Part shown: piece by piece, positions 1 to 5,980 of the stretch | Numbering within the stretch: the stretch's first letter is position 1 | Layout: every line of letters begins with the position of its first letter | DNA from: Candidatus Zhuqueibacterota bacterium | GTDB taxonomy: Bacteria > Zhuqueibacterota > QNDG01 | Direction of reading: 5' to 3' | DNA: 8,393 nt | NCBI GenBank assembly: GCA_003645915.1 | Contig: QNDG01000033.1 | Coordinates: forward strand, 1 to 8,393 | Translations under genes and position numbers: made by a program | Notes under the pieces: model-generated | Told to the model about the DNA's origin: nothing | Seen by the model: only the letters and a program-made list of their open reading frames with translations | Database searches by the model: none

Positions 1-378
1 CAACCTATACAGGGTCCCTTACAAATGTCTCCTGAAGAGATACGGGAAATATTTAATAACTATATTAATTTACCCGACTTAGGTACAAATGAACCGATAG
101 GACCTGGGGATACCAGTGGTCTTACAGTTAAAAGAAGAAGAAATACTTTATCATATGATGAATTCAGAAAGTTAATCTTTCTTATGAATGCTAATGGAGC
201 TAATTATAATACATACGGTTTAATAAAAGATAGATTATTTATTCAGTTAACCTATGATCAGGTTTCTTACAGGGGTTATTTTGAAAGTATGGATATAACC
301 GAGAATGCAGAGAGCCCTTATAGATTCATATATACTATAACTTTTAAATCTGAAAAAACGATTTCTTATTATATATAG
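1..378 (+). CDS. Tail-tube-like baseplate adaptor, C-terminal part (5' end outside window)
   Basis: The reading frame is open from base 1 to the TAG at 376-378. An ATG at 25 would give 117 residues, but the frame continues upstream and only a weak AGGG (11-14) precedes that ATG, so I treat this as the 3' part of a longer gene. Numbering from that ATG, residues 43-58 look like a helix ending in NANG. Residues 71-110 form a beta-rich stretch with YRGYF, ITENAESPY and FKSE, a pattern common at the C-termini of phage tail-tube-like proteins. This stretch aligns without gaps to residues 185-224 of the next gene product, with 10 of 40 identical by hand count. In T4, gp48 and gp54 are tube-fold proteins stacked between hub and tube, and a similar role is inferred here from fold hints and position before the hub. 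It could instead be another baseplate protein with the same fold. The coding call is firm and the function moderate. Confidence 0.6.
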   Translation, partial: QPIQGPLQMSPEEIREIFNNYINLPDLGTNEPIGPGDTSGLTVKRRRNTLSYDEFRKLIFLMNANGANYNTYGLIKDRLFIQLTYDQVSYRGYFESMDITENAESPYRFIYTITFKSEKTISYYI

Positions 379-381
379 GAA
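377..381 (+). promoter_or_regulatory. Ribosome binding site overlapping the upstream stop codon
   Basis: AGGAA lies 8 bases before the ATG at 390, and its first two bases are the last two of the TAG stop (376-378) of the preceding gene. A ribosome terminating there sits on the next initiation site, which suggests translational coupling. It supports the ATG at 390 as the real start. Confidence 0.7.
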
Positions 382-389
382 AAAGATTT

Positions 390-1178
390 ATGGCTTTCCA
401 AAACAGACCGGAATTAGCTAATGAAAGACAAAAAATTTATAAAGAAACTGTTAATGTTTTAAATAATACACAAACATCAGATTATTCAACTCTTTATAGA
501 TTTTTAATAAATGATATTCTGAGCAATATGGGCGCTGTTACAGCAGTAAGTGACCAACCATATCCTGCTTTAACAGGGGCCCTTCAAGCGGCTCTTCCTC
601 TGATTATTTCAATACCAAGTAAAAACAATGATAAATTAAGTTTTACATTGCTAATTAATCCGGAAAATTGGAACCAAAGTAAAACATCATCAGTTCAAAG
701 CTCTTATACTCGATATGGATATGTCACACAACTATGGGGAGCAAGTCAGGACTTAATAACTTCTAATGGTAAAACCGCAGCTTTTATGGTTGAGGGGATT
801 GGTTTGACTAACTCAGTCCGGAAAAAATCCTTTGCTTATTTAAATTTTTTATCCTTTTTATACAGTTACAGAAATAATGGTTATAAATTTTCTGATTTTA
901 CTAAAAATGTAAACAAATTAACCCGGGTTATTGATAAAGTTACAGGTGTGGAAATCTATTATGATAATCAAAATTATATGGGACATTTTAATAATTTTAC
1001 TATAGATGAAGATTCAAATACACCTTTTCTTTTAAATTATAACTTTGAATTTGTTATAAGTAGTTTAAGTCATACTTATAATGAAGTTAAGGGCCATTTT
1101 ATTCCTATAGAAGAAAAATCGGCTGATGAAGAGTATTCTGAACCAAGAATATTAGGAGATTTAGGAAATATAGCTTAA
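390..1178 (+). CDS. Tail-tube-like baseplate adaptor / tube initiator protein
   Basis: This is a complete 262-residue protein with no signal peptide or membrane segment. Residues 1-45 are polar and probably helical. Residues 84-117 contain FTLLINPENW, then TRYGYVTQLWG. Such an INPxxW element followed by a TRxGxVxxxWG element is, in my recollection, common in tail-tube-like and baseplate adaptor proteins of large phages. Residues 147-164 look helical, and residues 185-224 form a C-terminal beta region (YMGHF, then DSNTPF) matching the end of the preceding gene product. The last 35 or so residues are acidic and probably extended. It lies directly upstream of the hub gene and shares its stop/start bases with it, so a role as a ring joining hub to tube (compare T4 gp48/gp54) is the best inference. 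A gp53-like wedge-linking role or the tube protein itself cannot be excluded, although the main tube protein is usually encoded near the sheath gene, which is absent here. Confidence 0.65.
   Translation: MAFQNRPELANERQKIYKETVNVLNNTQTSDYSTLYRFLINDILSNMGAVTAVSDQPYPALTGALQAALPLIISIPSKNNDKLSFTLLINPENWNQSKTSSVQSSYTRYGYVTQLWGASQDLITSNGKTAAFMVEGIGLTNSVRKKSFAYLNFLSFLYSYRNNGYKFSDFTKNVNKLTRVIDKVTGVEIYYDNQNYMGHFNNFTIDEDSNTPFLLNYNFEFVISSLSHTYNEVKGHFIPIEEKSADEEYSEPRILGDLGNIA
1163..1167 (+). promoter_or_regulatory. Ribosome binding site inside the upstream gene
   Basis: AGGAA lies 10 bases before the ATG at 1178 and within the last codons of the preceding gene. A second AGGAG at 1154-1158 is too distant (19 bases) to be the main site. 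The start overlaps the previous stop as TAATG, a classic coupled junction. Confidence 0.6.
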
Positions 1179-3415
1179 TGTCTTTAAAATCTTTAGATAG
1201 CGGAATATTTACATTAAAAGAATTTTATAATCGAGGAGTTATAAAATTAGCTCCTGATGTATTAGTTTATATAGGAGGAAGTCTAACTACATCAGTTATA
1301 GCTCCCGTTACTGGGAAAGATAGTAATCTTTCTTTTAATGACGGCATTACTAATGTAAATGTTCAAAATAATGTTGATCCTCCCGGGAGTTCAAATGCAA
1401 CGATAGAAATAACAACACCTATTTATGGAAAAAAGTCAAAATACTGGGTTTATTATAAAGGTATTGATAGTTCATCTCCTGTAAGGGCCCCTATATTTGT
1501 TCCTATGATGGAAGTGAAAATTTATTTTAAAGGCAGATTTTTAGTACAGGATCGTCCTCGGTATTATGCTGCTTTCTGGGGCTTTATTACAGATGTTGAA
1601 GAAAATTTCAGTGGGGGCGCATATAAGATAAATTTAACCTGCGCTGATATTCTTCATTGGTGGGCCTATAGTAAAATAAATGTACACCCGGTTCCGGCAA
1701 GCAATATAATGGTGGGTGGTGGTCAGAAATTAACTGCTTTTTCTACTATTTTTGATAGAATGAATCCTTATCAGATTCTATATACTCTTACAAAAAATAT
1801 GGGTATGCATGAATTTGTTACAGTTTCATGGCCCGGTCAGAAAACACCATTACAATCTATATATCCAACAAAACTATTCAGGCGTGTAACGAAAGGTATT
1901 ATGTCTTATTGGCAACAGAGATTTGCCAATATAGGAAACTTGTTGAAAATGTACGGTATTAATGGAAGAAGAGTAGATGAAAGGGGTATTCAGAAAAGAG
2001 TGCCTGAAAATAATGTCACTAAAAAGAATCAGATGTCACGAATTCAGGAAGCTGCGACGCCCAAAGATGATCAGCGCTATAGTTTAGATATTGATTTTAT
2101 CAGAAATTTTGAAACTTTCGCTGATTATGAAAATATGGGAACATTTGAAAATGCGGAATATATGACAAAACTAGATATTGCAACTACTATAAAATCAAGA
2201 GTGGATTTTGAATTTTATCAGGATGTTAATGGAAATTTTATATTTAAACCGCCTTTTTATAATTTAAATGTTAAAGGAATACTCCCTTATACAATATTAC
2301 CGAGTGAGATAATAAGTTATTCCGTTAGTCAGAATTCTGAAGGTATTGTAACCGTTATGACTGTTTATACTCCTATGCATAAAAATTTAAAAACTACTTC
2401 TTATAATCGGGGTATAGGATTTCATATGGATATAGATTTAATGAATCGGTATGGGGTTCGTCATCATGAAATAACTATGGAGTATGTAAGAGATGAAAGT
2501 ATAGCCAGAACTTTAGCCCTTGGACAATTAAGTCAAGTAAATGCAAAAACCATTGTAGGAAATGTGACAATACCTGGTCGTCCTGAAATGAAATTAGGTT
2601 ATCCAATTTATATGGAACACAGAGATTCATTTCATTATGTTAAATCAATAAATCATGCCTTTGATTATGCCGGAACATTTACCACTACTTTATCTTTAGA
2701 AACAGAACGAAGAAAAGTTTATAATCCGGATAATTGGAATGAATTATATAAAGACAGAGTTTTTAGAATTATGGGCCCTGTTCCGGAAAAAGATAAAAAA
2801 AAGACAAATAAACAGGATCCTCCTCCTTTGTTCGCTGTTGAAAAAAATGAAATCATAGAACAGGATTTTTTAATAGGAGAGAGAAAAATAGTATCAGTGA
2901 ATCAAGGAAAATATGCTATAAAAAAGAGAAAAACAACGGCTGAATTATCTGTGACTTCAACTACCGTGCCTTATACAGATGCAGACGGTTTCCAGGTAAT
3001 TGGTTCCTTTCCCTATGGTCGTAATTTAAACGCAATAAATGTATTAAGTACAAAAACTAATTTACCTGTATTAAAAGAGGTGTATCTGACAACTATGGCG
3101 CGTCCTGTTTATACAAATGAACAAAAAAGTATGGAAATTTTGTTTTTTCCTGATGAGGAAGGCGCCGTACCATCTTATTTAAATGAAGGAGATAGAAAAT
3201 TACCCCGAATTTTGGGACTTGAAAAAGATTTAGAATTATTTAAAAATACCGAATTAAAAGATACCTTAACAGGCGCTGAAAAAAAAGAAGATATTTTCAA
3301 AAAAAATAATACAACAAATGATATAATAGTTAATGTTACAGATATGACACCGGAAAACGTAAAAACAGATAGTCCGATACCAAAAGGGAACTCTCAATTA
3401 GTAAATCAAGTATAA
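1178..3415 (+). CDS. Baseplate hub protein (T4 gp27 / P2 gpD-like)
   Basis: This 745-residue protein is best explained as the trimeric hub that joins the spike to the tail tube. Residues 70-160 are beta-rich and include VKIYFKGRF (113-121), YYAAFWGFI (129-137) and CADILHWW (155-162), as expected of a hub barrel domain. Residues 341-363 (FEFYQDVNGNFIFKPPFYN within) show the hub-like pattern of a polar beta-hairpin ending in KPPFYN. Residues 466-513 run from PGRPEMKLGYPIYMEHRDSF through FTTTLSLETERR, like the second barrel of gpD/gp27-type hubs. After residue 515 there is an unusual extension of about 230 residues. It begins with a Lys/Pro-rich linker (535-550), has a beta-like segment (about 556-660), and ends in a charged tail (about 685-745). 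The next gene encodes the spike, the usual partner of this family. The assignment rests on motif recognition and gene order. The extension has no assigned function. Confidence 0.75.
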   Translation: MSLKSLDSGIFTLKEFYNRGVIKLAPDVLVYIGGSLTTSVIAPVTGKDSNLSFNDGITNVNVQNNVDPPGSSNATIEITTPIYGKKSKYWVYYKGIDSSSPVRAPIFVPMMEVKIYFKGRFLVQDRPRYYAAFWGFITDVEENFSGGAYKINLTCADILHWWAYSKINVHPVPASNIMVGGGQKLTAFSTIFDRMNPYQILYTLTKNMGMHEFVTVSWPGQKTPLQSIYPTKLFRRVTKGIMSYWQQRFANIGNLLKMYGINGRRVDERGIQKRVPENNVTKKNQMSRIQEAATPKDDQRYSLDIDFIRNFETFADYENMGTFENAEYMTKLDIATTIKSRVDFEFYQDVNGNFIFKPPFYNLNVKGILPYTILPSEIISYSVSQNSEGIVTVMTVYTPMHKNLKTTSYNRGIGFHMDIDLMNRYGVRHHEITMEYVRDESIARTLALGQLSQVNAKTIVGNVTIPGRPEMKLGYPIYMEHRDSFHYVKSINHAFDYAGTFTTTLSLETERRKVYNPDNWNELYKDRVFRIMGPVPEKDKKKTNKQDPPPLFAVEKNEIIEQDFLIGERKIVSVNQGKYAIKKRKTTAELSVTSTTVPYTDADGFQVIGSFPYGRNLNAINVLSTKTNLPVLKEVYLTTMARPVYTNEQKSMEILFFPDEEGAVPSYLNEGDRKLPRILGLEKDLELFKNTELKDTLTGAEKKEDIFKKNNTTNDIIVNVTDMTPENVKTDSPIPKGNSQLVNQV

Positions 3416-3418
3416 GGA
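3414..3418 (+). promoter_or_regulatory. Ribosome binding site fused to the upstream stop codon
   Basis: AAGGA lies 6 bases before the ATG at 3425 and starts with the last two bases of the TAA stop (3413-3415) of the hub gene. It supports this ATG as the start and suggests coupled synthesis of hub and spike, which are needed in equal numbers. Confidence 0.7.
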
Positions 3419-3424
3419 TAAAAT

Positions 3425-5368
3425 ATGCCTATAGAAGGTAGAAGATTTCATAAAGGTGAAAAACCTCATCATGTTTATGATCGATATCGAGGTCATAATA
3501 AATATAACCAATATTTTTATATTCGGGTTGCAATTATAGAAGAGATAGATTTAGATAAATATGAAATGACTATTCAATGGGTAGGAAAAAGAGGGGTCCG
3601 AGATAAAATACCCATAAGTTTTCCTTATGTGGGACCGGCAGGTATAATAGGTATGCTTCCGGAAAAAGGAGCCTTGGGGATATTTGCTTTTATGGATGAG
3701 GGGGAGGGCAAAGGTAATCCTATATGTGTTGGTTTTTTACCTGCGGGTTTAAGTACGGCCCTTAATTTTAATGATGTTCAGATCTATCCTGATTCTCTTC
3801 CAACTTCAGATGTAAATAAAATTTTATATAAATTCAGGAAATTATCTTATGGAGATGTAATAATTTCATCCCCTCTTTTTGCTTCTTTTTTTCTTAATAG
3901 TAATGTAGAAATACATGATGCTGTTCAGGATTCTTTTATAATACGACAGGGGGATCAGAGTATTATATCAACATCTCTTAATAATTTTATTTTTGCTGAC
4001 GGCATATCTATAAATATGGGACATGCAATAAGAAATGGACTGGAATTGTATGATAAAGACGGAACGCGATTAGATAATAAAGGAAGCATTTTAACTATTC
4101 CGGAATCTAAAGATATTATCTGTATAACAAAGGACGGTGAACCGATAGATTATCAAACAGAATATTATACTGAATATCGTATCGATGTTGATGAGTTTGG
4201 TAATGGGAAATTAGATTTGAATGATATAAACAGTTCATCTGCTTCTTTAAATAATCCTATCGTTACATTTGTTCTTGGGAATTATATAGGTTCAGATAGA
4301 ATTAATCGTCAGCAATATGGACGGAATTTGAAGGCCTCTCTTTTCAAATCATATAATGATGCTAATGGTGACTTTTCTTTAGAAATTGCTAATGATAAAA
4401 ACGGTATAGATGAAGCAGGAACAATAGGACTTGCTTATGCCCTTCATTTTTTAGATTCTAAGTGTTTTTTAGGGATCGATAAAGAAGGGCACTATTATAT
4501 GAACTTACCGGCATCATCATCAAATAATGATTTGGGTGCGGGTAGTTCCATGTCTACATTAGCTCAAGGTAGTTTGAAAGAAGTTTGGGGTAGTAATGCT
4601 GCTGAAAATAATTCCTGGAATCTTTCTACTAATGGAGGCGTAATATGGGATTTAGGAGCTCACAGCCCTTCCAGAAACAGTAGAAGTTTTGAGATGAAAA
4701 CTTCCCGAGGTATTTATTTTGAAATTAATGGAGCAGATGATGACGGTTACTCGAAAAGAGAAGAAATTACAGGAAATACTCTTGAATCTATAAGTGGAGA
4801 TGCAACGAGTGTATCATCTAATTTTACTCTTGAAGTAAATGGATTAAAAACGGAAAAAATAGGGGGGTCGTTTTCCGAAAGTATTCAGAGCGATAAAAAT
4901 ACCAATGTTCTTGGAGTTTATACAGAAACAGTAGTAAAAGAAAAACAATGTAAATTTGGCAAGAGAAAAACAACTATAACTACCGGTAATGATGAGCTCG
5001 AAATTACTAAAGGAAATAGGGAAGAGATGATTATATTAGGGAAAAAAATTTCTACCGTAAGAACAGGAAATATAGAACAGAATGTTAATATAGGAAATCA
5101 TGAAACATCTATTACTACAGGAAATTATAAAGTAAATGTCAGTGCTGGAAATATTACACATGAAACTTCTGCGGGTACAGTTAATATTTCTGGAACCAGC
5201 GCTAAAATAAAAGGGAATATAAGTATTGCAGCTGATGCACCTATAGTTAAATTGGGAGGAGCATTATTAATAGGTGGAGTTGTTTCCGGATTACCCGGTA
5301 AAATAACACATTATGATTTTGTAACAGGAGCCCCACTAAAGGGTTCACTAAAAGTTAGTGCAGGTTAA
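3425..5368 (+). CDS. Baseplate central spike protein (T4 gp5 / VgrG-like)
   Basis: This 647-residue protein probably forms the trimeric membrane-piercing spike under the hub. Residues 30-108 look like the N-terminal OB fold of gp5/VgrG proteins: YFYIRVAIIEE, IQWVGKRG, then FPYVGPAGIIGMLPEKGALG and GNPICVGFLPAG. Residues 110-440 are a large middle region rich in Asp/Asn turns. It includes FIIRQGDQSI (171-180), a possible calcium loop (254-267), FLGIDKEGHYYMNLPAS (348-364) and GGVIWDLGAHSPSR (404-417). Residues 447-610 are beta-helix-like, with glycines spaced exactly nine apart from 512 to 584. Residues 611-647 form a Gly-rich end with THYDFVTGAPLKG, probably the tip. I see no lysozyme domain like that in T4 gp5, so cell-wall digestion must come from another protein. 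The preceding hub gene supports the role. A VgrG of a type VI secretion system is less likely, since no such genes are nearby. Confidence 0.82.
   Translation: MPIEGRRFHKGEKPHHVYDRYRGHNKYNQYFYIRVAIIEEIDLDKYEMTIQWVGKRGVRDKIPISFPYVGPAGIIGMLPEKGALGIFAFMDEGEGKGNPICVGFLPAGLSTALNFNDVQIYPDSLPTSDVNKILYKFRKLSYGDVIISSPLFASFFLNSNVEIHDAVQDSFIIRQGDQSIISTSLNNFIFADGISINMGHAIRNGLELYDKDGTRLDNKGSILTIPESKDIICITKDGEPIDYQTEYYTEYRIDVDEFGNGKLDLNDINSSSASLNNPIVTFVLGNYIGSDRINRQQYGRNLKASLFKSYNDANGDFSLEIANDKNGIDEAGTIGLAYALHFLDSKCFLGIDKEGHYYMNLPASSSNNDLGAGSSMSTLAQGSLKEVWGSNAAENNSWNLSTNGGVIWDLGAHSPSRNSRSFEMKTSRGIYFEINGADDDGYSKREEITGNTLESISGDATSVSSNFTLEVNGLKTEKIGGSFSESIQSDKNTNVLGVYTETVVKEKQCKFGKRKTTITTGNDELEITKGNREEMIILGKKISTVRTGNIEQNVNIGNHETSITTGNYKVNVSAGNITHETSAGTVNISGTSAKIKGNISIAADAPIVKLGGALLIGGVVSGLPGKITHYDFVTGAPLKGSLKVSAG
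4958..5200 (+). repeat. 27-base / nine-residue tandem repeat encoding the spike beta-helix
   Basis: Inside the spike gene, codons for glycine recur every 27 bases at residues 512, 521, 530, 539, 548, 557, 566, 575 and 584. Six of the nine are followed by Asn (GN). The intervening residues alternate polar and hydrophobic, as in a beta-helix. Nine copies are visible, strongly diverged in DNA, so the repeat is old and kept by protein structure rather than by recent duplication. T4 gp5 uses an eight-residue period, so this one is a variant. Confidence 0.8.
5361..5364 (+). promoter_or_regulatory. Weak ribosome binding site before the triplicated gene
   Basis: The only SD-like bases before the ATG at 5372 are CAGG, 7 bases upstream within the final codons of the spike gene. 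The gap between stop and start is 3 bases. This is the weakest site in the window, so expression may depend on re-initiation by ribosomes finishing the spike gene. Confidence 0.4.
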
Positions 5369-5371
5369 AAA

Positions 5372-5980
5372 ATGCCCTTAATTTCACAATCAATAAAAGG
5401 ATTAATAACATTAAAAGCTTCATCGAAACTTTTATCAGGAGATAAATTATCTGCTTTGGTAACAGCTATATCTAATGCCACAGCTCAATATGTACTTTCT
5501 GCAGCAATTGTCAATAGCACTAATATAGCGTTGGGTCCCGGAAGTGGAACCCAAACAGGTCGAATATCCGGGCTCGTTCCGAATACTATGTCATCTCTTA
5601 TGATGTTAAAAGCTTCTTCAGCAGGATTATCTGGAAGAGATATAAGAAAATTGTTAGATGCCGTTTCTTTTGGAGTTGTAAATTCGATGAAAAGTGTATT
5701 ACTTCAAGGTGTAATAATAGGAGCAGGTCCGGGAACAGGTACCAGTAAAATTACAGGATTATCAACATCAGCATTACAGAAATTAATATTAGCACAATCT
5801 TTTTTCAGACAAATATCAGGAAATAAATTAAGGGCATTAATCTCTGCAATGTCTTTTGGAATCATTAATCATATAATGTTATCAGGTATCGTAAATATTA
5901 CTGATATTGGAGTGGCCGCGTCTCCTCCGGTAGGCCCTGTTACAATACCAACTGCACCAGGAACAGGAAGGCTTGTTTAA
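5372..5980 (+). CDS. Spike-adjacent structural protein with three internal repeats
   Basis: I do not recognise a named family. The 202-residue protein is made of three imperfect copies of one unit: residues 1-65, 66-127 and 128-202. Each copy has a hydrophobic, probably helical part centred on SGDKL (22), SGRDI (87) or SGNKL (149). It continues through a second apolar segment, with SFGVVN (99-104) and SFGIIN (161-166) in copies 2 and 3. Copies 1 and 2 end in a Gly/Pro/Thr turn, GPGSGT (55-60) and GPGTGT (119-124), and APGTGR (195-200) closes the protein. There are few charged residues, no Cys and only one His. No signal peptide is evident. It sits 3 bases after the spike gene and abuts a large tail protein, so a virion role is likely. 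Three repeats could give pseudo-threefold symmetry matching the trimeric spike, which is inference. The apolar segments could also suggest a membrane protein, but they are interrupted by Ser, Thr, Asn and Gln. The coding call is firm and the function unknown. Confidence 0.7.
   Translation: MPLISQSIKGLITLKASSKLLSGDKLSALVTAISNATAQYVLSAAIVNSTNIALGPGSGTQTGRISGLVPNTMSSLMMLKASSAGLSGRDIRKLLDAVSFGVVNSMKSVLLQGVIIGAGPGTGTSKITGLSTSALQKLILAQSFFRQISGNKLRALISAMSFGIINHIMLSGIVNITDIGVAASPPVGPVTIPTAPGTGRLV
5531..5554 (+). other. GC-rich inverted repeat inside a coding region
   Basis: TTGGGTCCC (5531-5539) and GGAACCCAA (5546-5554) can pair as a 9-base stem with one mismatch around a 6-base loop. It lies in the codons for the Gly-rich turn that ends the first repeat unit. 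No T-run follows, so it is not a normal intrinsic terminator. It may simply reflect Gly/Pro codons. Confidence 0.35.
5965..5971 (+). promoter_or_regulatory. Strong ribosome binding site for the large right-hand gene
   Basis: AGGAAGG lies 9 bases before the ATG at 5981 and within the last codons of the triplicated gene. It is the best SD match in the window. The ATG directly follows the TAA at 5978-5980 with no gap, so the start is well supported. Confidence 0.75.

Larger units (their letters stand above)
5372..5977 (+). repeat. Three tandem protein-level repeats of about 65 residues
   Basis: The units cover bases 5372-5566, 5567-5752 and 5753-5977. Copies 1 and 2 share LKASS at residues 14-18 and 79-83, exactly 65 residues apart, while the SG anchors of copies 2 and 3 are 62 apart. 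DNA similarity is limited to short stretches such as TTAAAAGCTTC in copies 1 and 2, so the triplication is not recent. Confidence 0.75.

Noticed and set aside
25..27. ATG at 25 as the true start of the first gene
   Set aside because: The frame is open to base 1, the RBS is weak, and the protein from this ATG would lack the N-terminal half seen in its neighbour paralogue. It remains possible.
2795..3306. Runs of eight A at 2795-2802, 3279-3286 and 3299-3306 as frameshift sites
   Set aside because: They encode Lys-rich stretches in an intact frame that continues to a normal stop. No useful overlapping frame or downstream stem was seen.
4009..4016. TATAAATA, identical to the T4 late promoter core (also at 7912-7919)
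   Set aside because: Both copies lie inside coding sequence of an AT-rich genome, far from any gene start, so chance explains them.
5372..5980. Triplicated protein as a holin or other membrane protein
   Set aside because: The apolar stretches contain many Ser, Thr, Asn and Gln and end in Gly-rich turns. The gene is tightly embedded between spike and tail genes rather than in a lysis cassette.
5372..5980. Triplicated protein as a PAAR-type spike cap
   Set aside because: There is no Cys and only one His, so the usual metal site is absent and the repeat pattern differs. Only the idea of a symmetry-matched cap is kept as a hypothesis.
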